Origin: Lachnospiraceae bacterium
Lineage (GTDB): Bacteria; Bacillota_A; Clostridia; Lachnospirales; Lachnospiraceae
Direction: 5' to 3'
DNA length: 5,032 nt
Assembly: GCA_017613595.1 (NCBI GenBank)
Contig: JAGADM010000073.1
Span: forward strand, 1-5,032
The notes under the pieces were generated by a model, which was not told the DNA's origin, made no database searches, and saw only the letters and a list, made by a program, of their open reading frames with translations. The position numbers and the translations under genes are program-made. Within the stretch, counting starts at the first letter, position 1, and each line of letters begins with the position of its first letter. This document shows, in pieces, positions 1 through 4,943 of this stretch.

Positions 1-327
1 CCCGAGCAGGTTCGCGTGCTTCCGATTTCCGAGAAGACGAACGATTACGCCGAAGAGGTTTGCGCAAAGCTGAAGAAGGCCGGCATCCTCGCAACGGTCG
101 ATGCGCGTGACGAGAAGATCGGCTACAAGATCCGTGAGGCACGTCTCGACAGACTTCCTTACATGCTTGTTGTCGGCGCGAAGGAAGCCGAGCAGGGACT
201 TGTATCCGTCCGCAGCCGTTTCCTCGGCGACGAAGGGCAGAAGAGCCTTGACGAGTTCATTGCGGCAATCAGGAAAGAGATTGATACGAAAGAGATCCGT
301 AAGATCGAAGTTGAAGAGAACCAGTAA
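1..327 (+). CDS. thrS: Threonyl-tRNA synthetase, C-terminal fragment (5' end outside window)
   Basis: This is the 3' part of a gene whose reading frame is open from base 1 and ends at TAA 325-327, giving 108 visible residues. They match the C-terminal anticodon-binding domain (HGTP_anticodon fold) of class II aminoacyl-tRNA synthetases, with the threonyl-type signature: VLPISEK near the start, then DARDEKIGYKIREA, then LPYMLVVGAKE, then VSVRSRFLGDEG, followed by a charged C-terminal helix. The complete cytoplasmic enzyme charges tRNA-Thr with threonine for translation. This domain reads the anticodon; the catalytic and editing domains lie upstream of the window. An internal GTG at 16 is in frame but is not a plausible start, because the homology continues to the window edge. 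No host terminator is visible after the stop. An insertion sequence begins about 10 bases downstream and may have replaced or separated one. Confidence 0.93.
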   Translation, partial: PEQVRVLPISEKTNDYAEEVCAKLKKAGILATVDARDEKIGYKIREARLDRLPYMLVVGAKEAEQGLVSVRSRFLGDEGQKSLDEFIAAIRKEIDTKEIRKIEVEENQ

Positions 328-336
328 GGAAAAAGA

Positions 337-358
337 AAAGGAGCTGTTAAAAAACTCC
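337..358 (+). repeat. Left terminal inverted repeat of the insertion sequence
   Basis: Read inward, this end matches the reverse complement of 2231-2252 at 20 of 22 positions. The shared core is GCTGTTAAAAAA. The mismatches are A342 (G at the other end) and C355 (G at the other end). The true outer boundary may be at 339-341 rather than 337. Confidence 0.85.
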
Positions 359-366
359 CCACGATA

Positions 367-391
367 CGAGCCCGGTCAAAAGCCGGGCTCG
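367..391. repeat. Subterminal hairpin in the left end of the insertion sequence
   Basis: There is a perfect 9-bp inverted repeat, CGAGCCCGG (367-375) and CCGGGCTCG (383-391), with a 7-base loop. It begins 9 bases inside the left terminal repeat. No T-run follows it, so it is a poor intrinsic terminator on the + strand. More plausible roles are a transposase or host-factor site, or a structure that impedes read-through from thrS. The role is inferred; only the repeat is seen. Confidence 0.75.
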
Positions 392-421
392 AAGTCTATA
401 AAATCTCGAAAACAAGTAAGA

Positions 422-457
422 AAACCCGCCGGTTGCAATGGCAATCCAGGCGGGTTT
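422..457 (+). terminator. Extended hairpin upstream of the transposase, possible read-through block
   Basis: The outer stem AAACCCGCC (422-430) pairs perfectly with GGCGGGTTT (449-457). Inside it, GG/CC and TTGC/GCAA pair across two single-base bulges to an AATG loop, giving a nearly continuous 15-bp stem. An A-rich stretch precedes it and TTTCT follows, so it resembles a weak intrinsic terminator. It could stop transcripts coming from thrS before they reach the transposase gene. It overlaps the likely -35 region of the transposase promoter, so transcription from that promoter would not include the hairpin. Confidence 0.6.
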
Positions 458-467
458 CTGGTATAAT
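439..467 (+). promoter_or_regulatory. Transposase promoter with extended -10, placed for a leaderless mRNA
   Basis: A perfect extended -10, TGG-TATAAT, lies at 459-467. A weak -35 (TGGCAA, 439-444) sits 17 bases upstream of the TATAAT. Counting seven bases from the end of the -10 puts the transcription start at about 474, which is the A of the transposase ATG. No Shine-Dalgarno sequence precedes that ATG. The promoter would therefore give a leaderless mRNA. The motif is seen; the start site is predicted. Confidence 0.65.
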
Positions 468-473
468 TTCAGT

Positions 474-2066
474 ATGCAAAAACCTATTTATACCAGCACT
501 TATTATACTCCCGTTCAACTGAAATTGCCACTGAAAATTGAAACGATTATCGACATTTCTGACCCAGTGTACAGTTTCCGCGAGATCCTGGATTGCATTG
601 ACCTTAATGAGTTTCTTGCAGTAAAGGAGTGCAGGACCGGTCGTCCCAGATGCGATGCAGTGAAACTACTGAAAATAATCCTCTTTTCGTTCATGGAAAA
701 TGGCTATCTTTCCCTTCGAAACATTGAGAAAGCCTGTAAGACCGACATCCGGTACATGTGGCTTCTGGATGGCATGAAAGCCCCTTCGCATGTCACTTTC
801 GGGAACTTTATCAAGAACGATCTGAGCGAATCGGTGGAGGCAGTCTTTCGATCGATCAACAAGGTGATCTTCGCAAAGGAACACGTTGACACCGACCATG
901 CATACATTGACGGGACAAAGATCGAGGCCAATGCCAACAAGTATACCTGGGTATGGAAAAAAGCCTGCGTCAGAAGCCGGGATAAGGTGTTTGGAAAGAT
1001 CACCGATCTCATTGCCCGGATCAACGAAGAGGATCTTCTCTTTCTTGGCGTGAGACTGGAAGGCCGGGAAGAATACGCGATCGAATACGTGGACCAGATG
1101 CTGGACGCCTATAAAAGGGCAATGCGGATTGACGAATCGTCGTTTGTAAACGGAAAAGGGCATCATAAAAGCTCCGTTCAGAGAAAGTACCAGGAGTTCA
1201 AGGGATATCGGGATCGTTTAACAACCTACGCGAAGCACATGGAAATCTGCGGGGAAGCGAGGAACAGTTACTCCAAGACGGATCACGATGCAACGTTTAT
1301 GCGGGTAAAGCGTGACTATATGGGGAATGACCAACTGCTGCCGGCATACAACATGCAGGCCGTGATCTGTGACGAATTCATTGCTGCGATCGACGCCAGA
1401 CAGTACGCCTCCGATATGGAATGCTTTGTCCCTCTCATGGAAAAGTTTCAGGGAATGGTTGGTCATTATCCGAAGTATCCGGTCGCGGATGCGGGATATG
1501 GTTCCTACAACAACTATCTTTATTGTCAGGAACATGACATGGAAAAATACATGAAGTTTACGATGTACGACAAGGAAAGCAAGGACCCGCAGTACCGGGA
1601 CGATCCCTTCCGTGCGATAAACTTCAAGACCGGTGAGGACGGAAATCCCGTGTGTCCGAACGGAAAGTCCTTTTATCACAAGTATGACCGCCACATCCGG
1701 GGAAACCGATACGGACGAACGGAAGAAATCTACGAATGTGAGAACTGTGAGGGCTGCCCGCTGAAGGCGAACTGCTGCAAACGGGAGGGCAACCGTCAGA
1801 TACAGCTCAATCGGGAATTGACCCAGATACATCGGGAGGTTCTTGAAAACCTGGACAGCGTCCACGGAGCATTGCTTCGGATGAATCGTAGCATTCAGGC
1901 AGAGGGGACGTACGGAAGCATGAAATGGAACCGGTCATACAAGAGGGCATTCCGGCGGGGCTTAAAAGACGTAATTCTGGAGTTTACGCTGATAGCGATC
2001 GGTTTTAATCTGTGGAAGTACCACAATAAGACGCATAATGCGTCAGGAACCTCAGAAATCGCATAG
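474..2066 (+). CDS. IS1182-type DDE transposase, 530 aa, intact
   Basis: This cut-and-paste-type transposase would bind the element's ends and catalyse strand cleavage and transfer. The N-terminal part (about residues 25-125) resembles the InsH/DUF772 domain, including RTGRPRCDAVKLLKI and the CKTDIRYMWLLDG segment. The RNase H-like core carries the expected acidic triad: D146 in YIDGTKIEANA, D339 in VADAGYGSYNNY, and E477 in AEGTYGSMKWNRSYKR. Between the second D and the E is a cysteine cluster (C422-x2-C425-x2-C428-x5-C434, plus C394) that probably binds zinc. I chose ATG 474 over the in-frame ATG 438 for two reasons: the latter lies in the loop of the 422-457 hairpin, and the extended -10 at 459-467 would start transcription at 474. 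There is no ribosome binding site, which fits leaderless translation. The frame has no stops or frameshifts, so the protein should be functional. Confidence 0.93.
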   Translation: MQKPIYTSTYYTPVQLKLPLKIETIIDISDPVYSFREILDCIDLNEFLAVKECRTGRPRCDAVKLLKIILFSFMENGYLSLRNIEKACKTDIRYMWLLDGMKAPSHVTFGNFIKNDLSESVEAVFRSINKVIFAKEHVDTDHAYIDGTKIEANANKYTWVWKKACVRSRDKVFGKITDLIARINEEDLLFLGVRLEGREEYAIEYVDQMLDAYKRAMRIDESSFVNGKGHHKSSVQRKYQEFKGYRDRLTTYAKHMEICGEARNSYSKTDHDATFMRVKRDYMGNDQLLPAYNMQAVICDEFIAAIDARQYASDMECFVPLMEKFQGMVGHYPKYPVADAGYGSYNNYLYCQEHDMEKYMKFTMYDKESKDPQYRDDPFRAINFKTGEDGNPVCPNGKSFYHKYDRHIRGNRYGRTEEIYECENCEGCPLKANCCKREGNRQIQLNRELTQIHREVLENLDSVHGALLRMNRSIQAEGTYGSMKWNRSYKRAFRRGLKDVILEFTLIAIGFNLWKYHNKTHNASGTSEIA

Positions 2067-2092
2067 AAGAAACGCATAGGAGCCATACGAGA

Positions 2093-2121
2093 AACAAGCA
2101 GTCGGCGGGAGCCGGCTTGTT
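2093..2121. repeat. First hairpin in the right non-coding tail of the insertion sequence
   Basis: AACAAGC (2093-2099) pairs with GCTTGTT (2115-2121). CGGC (2103-2106) pairs with GCCG (2111-2114) around a GGGA loop, with an AGT bulge on the 5' side. It begins 27 bases after the transposase stop. The following bases (AGTGTG) give no U-tract, so it is more likely an RNA stabiliser or a DNA structure than a terminator. Confidence 0.6.
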
Positions 2122-2143
2122 AGTGTGCGGAAAAAGACGTAAA

Positions 2144-2168
2144 GGACTTCTGTCACGACAGGAAATCC
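2144..2168. repeat. Second, weaker hairpin in the right tail of the insertion sequence
   Basis: GGACTTCTGTC (2144-2154) can pair with GACAGGAAATCC (2157-2168), with one bulged G and one C/A mismatch. Only two bases separate the arms, so the innermost pairs must open to make a loop. It is one of three consecutive inverted repeats filling 2093-2222. Its function is unknown. Confidence 0.4.
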
Positions 2169-2183
2169 GAATCAAAAACACAT

Positions 2184-2228
2184 GAGCAGGTCACCGAAGC
2201 GCTAAAGTCCGGTAACCTGCTCCTTTTT
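2184..2228. terminator. Intrinsic terminator at the right end of the insertion sequence, possibly bidirectional
   Basis: GAGCAGGTCACCG (2184-2196) pairs with CGGTAACCTGCTC (2210-2222), 13 positions with one mismatch and a 13-base loop. On the + strand it is followed at once by CTTTTT, a good U-tract, so it should end transposase transcripts. On the - strand the stem is followed by ATGTGTTTTTG, so it could also end transcripts from the regulator gene, whose stop codon lies about 50 bases away. If so, the element has supplied a terminator to its host neighbour. Confidence 0.7.
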
Positions 2229-2230
2229 CA

Positions 2231-2252
2231 GGACTTTTTTAACAGCCCCTTT
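2231..2252 (-). repeat. Right terminal inverted repeat of the insertion sequence
   Basis: This is the reverse complement of 337-358 with two mismatches. The GCTGTTAAAAAA core is perfect, and the outer AAAGG matches the left end. The regulator's stop codon begins 21 bases beyond. Confidence 0.85.
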
Positions 2253-2272
2253 GTTTGCTTTGAAAAGAATTA

Positions 2273-2785
2273 TCAGCTGAGCCGTTCAATCAGGCAGATA
2301 GCTTCGACCTTCCATTCACGGCAGGCATAGAAGCCTTTCTCCGAGTAGCGGAGTGCCTCACGCGCATAGGCGCAGGCCGTCTGCTTGTCGACATCGTTCT
2401 TGCCGGCAAATGCGAGCGTGCTCATCGTATAGATGGCACAAGCCTCATCGAAGAATTCCGAAGTTTCCTCCAGACACGGCTTAACAATTGCTGCGGCTTC
2501 CTCGTACTGTCCGGCCTTGAATTTGGCCTTGGACTGCCGGATGTAATCATAATCGGACGGGGTAGCGGCGGAGCGCTCGGTCCGTTCGCCGGCCGAAAGC
2601 ATCTGAATTGAGATATCCAGTTTCTTGGAGAGGTACTCCAGAGTCTTAATGGAAGGAACGGCAACGCCGCTCTCAATCTGGCTTAACATATTACGGGTGA
2701 TAAAGGTGCCGACAACTTCGCTTTGCGTCATTTTCTTCGCAAGACGGGCATCTTTGATAATCTTTCCTAATTCCGCACGGTCCAT
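2273..2785 (-). CDS. XRE-family helix-turn-helix regulator with TPR-like C-terminal half, 170 aa
   Basis: Residues 5-62 form a Cro/C1-type DNA-binding domain: LGKIIKDARLAKKMTQSEV, then the recognition segment ITRNMLSQIESG, then PSIKTLEYLSKKLDIS. Residues about 78-168 are all-helical, with TPR-like phasing (AKFKAGQYEEAAAIVKPCLEE and later AYAREALRYSEKG). In XRE-TPR proteins such a part often mediates dimerisation or ligand binding; here no ligand can be named. At 170 aa it is shorter than classical RNPP/Rgg peptide sensors, so I do not assign it to that group. I chose ATG 2785 because AAGGAGGA (2791-2798) precedes it by five bases. The longer in-frame ATG at 2854 lies in the predicted -10 region and extends the protein with unrelated sequence. 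It is divergent from the lipoprotein gene and shares a mirror-symmetric control region with it, so autoregulation and control of the neighbour are likely but inferred. The IS ends just past its stop without altering the frame. Confidence 0.88.
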   Translation of the reverse strand: MDRAELGKIIKDARLAKKMTQSEVVGTFITRNMLSQIESGVAVPSIKTLEYLSKKLDISIQMLSAGERTERSAATPSDYDYIRQSKAKFKAGQYEEAAAIVKPCLEETSEFFDEACAIYTMSTLAFAGKNDVDKQTACAYAREALRYSEKGFYACREWKVEAICLIERLS

Positions 2786-2826
2786 AAAAATCCTCCTTAC
2801 GCACTGTGGAAAAACAAGAATTGCTT

Positions 2827-2841
2827 GTAAACTTGGTTTAC
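2827..2841. promoter_or_regulatory. Perfect inverted repeat in the regulator leader, candidate operator
   Basis: GTAAACTTGGTTTAC is a 6-bp perfect inverted repeat with a 3-base spacer. It lies just downstream of the predicted regulator transcription start (about 2846) and upstream of its ribosome binding site. That position suits an operator at which an XRE dimer would block its own transcription. The sequence differs from the CGTAAAAAT sites, although both contain GTAAA. Binding is inferred. Confidence 0.5.
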
Positions 2842-2852
2842 TTACTGATGTC

Positions 2853-2881
2853 ATTGTAACGGATTTTTACGAAAAATGCAA
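2853..2881 (-). promoter_or_regulatory. Promoter of the XRE regulator gene
   Basis: Read on the - strand, TTGCAT (2881-2876) and TACAAT (2858-2853) are separated by exactly 17 bases, a good sigma-A-type promoter. The predicted start is about 2846, leaving a leader of roughly 60 bases before ATG 2785. The spacer contains CGTAAAAAT, also present in the spacer of the divergent promoter. Confidence 0.7.
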
Positions 2882-2939
2882 GTATTATTTACAGATTTTA
2901 CGAAAAAACGGCAGTTTCGGTTGTATTTGCCGTAAAAAT
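2862..2939. repeat. Three motif copies (consensus CGTAAAAAT / ATTTTTACG) spaced 31 bp apart
   Basis: Copy 1 is GATTTTTACGAAAAA (2862-2876), copy 2 is GATTTTACGAAAAA (2894-2907) and copy 3, inverted, is CGTAAAAAT (2931-2939). The central bases of ACG, ACG and CGT are 2870, 2901 and 2932, so both intervals are 31 bp, near three helical turns. Copies 1 and 3 lie inside the spacers of the two divergent promoters and copy 2 lies midway. This is a plausible array of sites for one regulator, most simply the XRE protein encoded alongside. A-tract bending is an alternative explanation. Confidence 0.6.
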
Positions 2940-2949
2940 GGGTTATACT
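2921..2949 (+). promoter_or_regulatory. Promoter of the lipoprotein (and probably polymerase) gene
   Basis: TTGTAT (2921-2926) and TATACT (2944-2949) are separated by 17 bases, and the spacer holds CGTAAAAAT. The predicted transcription start is about 2956, giving a leader of about 70 bases to ATG 3025. It matches the divergent regulator promoter at 22 of 29 positions when each is read in its own direction. Confidence 0.7.
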
Positions 2950-2969
2950 GAAACAAATGTAAAAAGAGG

Positions 2970-3012
2970 AACGTCAGGTTGCGCCCCGAAGTACGGGGAT
3001 GTAACCGGTGTT
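2970..3012 (+). promoter_or_regulatory. Long 5'-leader hairpin abutting the lipoprotein ribosome binding site
   Basis: Bases 2970-2988 pair with 2994-3012 to give 18 consecutive base pairs around an AAGTA loop, with only two single-A bulges (2976 and 2999). Four of the pairs are G-U wobbles, so this is an RNA-type rather than a DNA-palindrome structure. The stem ends at 3012 and the Shine-Dalgarno GGGAGG starts at 3013. It could affect ribosome access or mRNA stability, or be part of a ligand- or protein-binding leader. I do not recognise a known riboswitch class. No U-tract follows, so it is not an intrinsic terminator. Confidence 0.6.
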
Positions 3013-3024
3013 GGGAGGTTATTT

Positions 3025-4935
3025 ATGAAGATTTTCAGAAGAAAGACAGCGCTTTTGCTTGTCCTTTGCATGATTCTTTCGCTTCTTTCCGGATGTACGA
3101 AGCAGGAATCCGTATCCAAAGGTAAGACGCGTGAAGCGCAGCATTCGTCGGTAACGAATACGCCGACGCCTACGGACGGCCCGGAGCCGACCGGGGATCC
3201 GGATCCCACGGGAACGCCCGAAGTAACGCCGATGCCCGTGAATAACAAGCCGTGGAGCACGCCTGCGGTGGATTTTCCGCAGTACACGGATGAACAGAAT
3301 CAGTTCGATGATTTTCTTAATGAGATTACCCGCGAGCTGGCGAAAGATTCGGGTATGGAACTTCATTTCTATTTTGAATATCCCGAGCAGTTCGGAATTA
3401 TGAAGAACAACACGTTCGGTAAAGTGGAGAGCGATCCGGCGGAATATGCGGATTTCTGCAGAAAGTATAAGTCCCGCATGGCCGGATTCGATTATGAAGC
3501 ACTGACACCCGGACAGCAGGTGAACTATGACCGCCTGATGTATGAGTTCAATATCGGTATCCAGCAGGAGTCTCTGAACTATGATACGTATTGCAGCATC
3601 TTCAGCGAGAACAACAATATTATTAACGGAATTTCCACGCTGCTTACGGAATATGCATTCCTGAGTGAACAGGACGTTCTGGATTTCCTTGAGACCGTTG
3701 AGGATTGCCCGCGTTTCCTTGACGAAGTGCTGAAACTCGCAAGAAAGGAATACCTTGAAAAAGGCTGCCTTCTGACCGAGACCATGCTCGACACCACCAT
3801 TGAATACATTGACGGCATTATCGTAAAGAGCGGTAATCCGCTTGTGGAAGCATTTGAAGTAAATATTCTTGAGGCAGGGCTTTCCGAACAGCAGAATGCG
3901 GAATACGTTAAGCGGTATCAGGAAAAACTGGAACAGTATGTATTCCAGCCGATGATTTCGTTTAAGGATGAAATCAATAAGTGGTATGATTCCTGTGCGG
4001 ACGAAGCGTTCGGTATGTGCAAGCTTCCGGGCGGCAAGGATTATTTCGAGTACACCGCGCAGGCAACGCTCGGCGTCAACATGAGCGGCACCGAAATGTT
4101 CGATTACCTGACCGGCAAATTCGATGAAGAATACACGGCACTGGTAAAACTGGTCCGTTTCCATTCGGATGCGCTCGCGAACTATCCTTATGAAGGTTAT
4201 ACCGTTGAGGATCCGGAGGTTATTCTGGATTCCCTGAAGGAATACATCAAAACGAATTATCCCGCAATCCGCGAGACGAAGTATACGGTAAGTTCTTTGC
4301 CCGAAGCGCTCCGCGTGGACGGCGTTCTTGCATACTTTATGACGCCTCAGTTCGATAACGGTTCCCGTAAGATTATCCGCTTCAATCCGGAAGGAATCGA
4401 CGACTGCGCGAGCTTCTTCAGCACGCTTGCACACGAAGGATATCCCGGACACCTTTATCAGACCGAGTATTTCTCGCATTGCGAAGGCTATCACCCGATT
4501 AACGTGTTACTGAGTTACACGGGTTATATGGAAGGCTGGGCGGTAATTGCAGGCCAGGAAGCATACAATTATATCATTCCCGACCCGAACGTCGCCGAAC
4601 TGTACTGCGTCGATTACAATCTCAGCATGGATATGGCCGCCATTGTATCGCTCGGCGTACATTACATGGGATGGAGCCTTGAGGACGCGGAGAATTACCT
4701 CGGAAACTATAATTACGATGATTACGCATCCTTCTTCTACGATGCGGTTGCGACGGATCCGTTTGTTTACCTTCCTTATACCGCAGGACGTTATCTGATG
4801 CTTGATACTCTGGATCAGCTCGAAGCAAAGGGCTACACGGACATCGAAGCGAAGACCGCGGTGCTGAACATCGGACCGGCCAGCTTTGAGGTTCTCTGGC
4901 AGCATCTCGGCATTGATTACAATGACATTTATTAA
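3025..4935 (+). CDS. DUF885-type secreted lipoprotein, putative metallopeptidase, 636 aa
   Basis: The N-terminus is a lipoprotein signal peptide: positive MKIFRRK, a hydrophobic core, then the lipobox LLSG-C24. The mature protein should therefore be lipid-anchored on the outer face of the membrane. Residues about 43-80 are a flexible Thr/Pro/Asp/Gly-rich spacer. The rest, from about 85 to 630, resembles DUF885 proteins, with the signature HEGYPGH (H470, E471, H476), a following EGWA (E503) and a C-terminal PYTAGRYLMLDTLDQLEAKG segment (583-602). The two His and E503 are the likely metal ligands, by analogy with zinc peptidases. Substrate and activity are not established. ATG 3025 is chosen because GGGAGG (3013-3018) precedes it and it starts the signal peptide; the in-frame ATG 2938 lies upstream of the predicted transcription start. 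It is divergent from the XRE regulator and lies 8 bases before a polymerase gene, suggesting an operon. Confidence 0.87.
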   Translation: MKIFRRKTALLLVLCMILSLLSGCTKQESVSKGKTREAQHSSVTNTPTPTDGPEPTGDPDPTGTPEVTPMPVNNKPWSTPAVDFPQYTDEQNQFDDFLNEITRELAKDSGMELHFYFEYPEQFGIMKNNTFGKVESDPAEYADFCRKYKSRMAGFDYEALTPGQQVNYDRLMYEFNIGIQQESLNYDTYCSIFSENNNIINGISTLLTEYAFLSEQDVLDFLETVEDCPRFLDEVLKLARKEYLEKGCLLTETMLDTTIEYIDGIIVKSGNPLVEAFEVNILEAGLSEQQNAEYVKRYQEKLEQYVFQPMISFKDEINKWYDSCADEAFGMCKLPGGKDYFEYTAQATLGVNMSGTEMFDYLTGKFDEEYTALVKLVRFHSDALANYPYEGYTVEDPEVILDSLKEYIKTNYPAIRETKYTVSSLPEALRVDGVLAYFMTPQFDNGSRKIIRFNPEGIDDCASFFSTLAHEGYPGHLYQTEYFSHCEGYHPINVLLSYTGYMEGWAVIAGQEAYNYIIPDPNVAELYCVDYNLSMDMAAIVSLGVHYMGWSLEDAENYLGNYNYDDYASFFYDAVATDPFVYLPYTAGRYLMLDTLDQLEAKGYTDIEAKTAVLNIGPASFEVLWQHLGIDYNDIY

Positions 4936-4943
4936 GAGGACGC

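Larger units (their letters stand above)
337..2252 (+). mobile_element. Complete IS1182-type insertion sequence (~1.9 kb)
   Basis: The element is bounded by 22-bp inverted repeats (337-358 and 2231-2252, two mismatches) and encodes one full-length DDE transposase. Its size, single long ORF, transposase architecture and GC-rich subterminal hairpins fit the IS1182 family; that assignment rests on recalled family features, not a search. It lies between thrS (+) and an XRE regulator gene (-), so it landed in the gap between convergent genes. Only about 9 host bases remain on the left after the thrS stop and about 20 on the right before the regulator stop. No direct target duplication is evident. 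The exact ends are uncertain by a few bases, because the outermost AAAGG/CCTTT could be element or a palindromic target. The transposase frame is undamaged, so the copy may be active or recent. Confidence 0.9.

Noticed and set aside
1218..1865. A 215-codon open frame on the - strand inside the transposase gene, and similar overlapping frames there
   Set aside because: They lie wholly within a well-supported DDE transposase and show no domain features of their own.
335..2267. GAAAAG at 335-340 and 2262-2267 as a target-site duplication
   Set aside because: The right copy lies about 10 bases beyond the inverted repeat, and the hexamer is common in this A-rich sequence.
2786..2854. N-terminal extension of the XRE regulator from the in-frame ATG 2854
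   Set aside because: It starts within the predicted -10 region, adds residues unrelated to the helix-turn-helix domain, and ATG 2785 has an ideal AAGGAGGA.
2957..3004. Two start-stop pairs (ATGTAA at 2957 and 2999) and a possible TTG leader peptide at 2979 in the lipoprotein leader
   Set aside because: Neither ATG has a convincing ribosome binding site, and ATGTAA is a common hexamer. The TTG frame runs out of phase into the lipoprotein gene with no supporting feature.
2970..3012. Known riboswitch in the lipoprotein leader
   Set aside because: I could not match the hairpin to any riboswitch consensus I know, and there is no terminator or multi-helix junction, so it is reported only as an unassigned structure.
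2938..3024. N-terminal extension of the lipoprotein from the in-frame ATG 2938
   Set aside because: The ATG overlaps the promoter spacer and lies upstream of the predicted transcription start. The extension would also bury the lipoprotein signal peptide, and ATG 3025 has its own GGGAGG.
3019..4494. A 491-codon open frame on the - strand opposite the lipoprotein gene
   Set aside because: It is a shadow of the coding strand's codon bias. The peptide has no recognisable motif, there is no convincing ribosome binding site, and the + strand protein has a clear signal peptide and family motifs.
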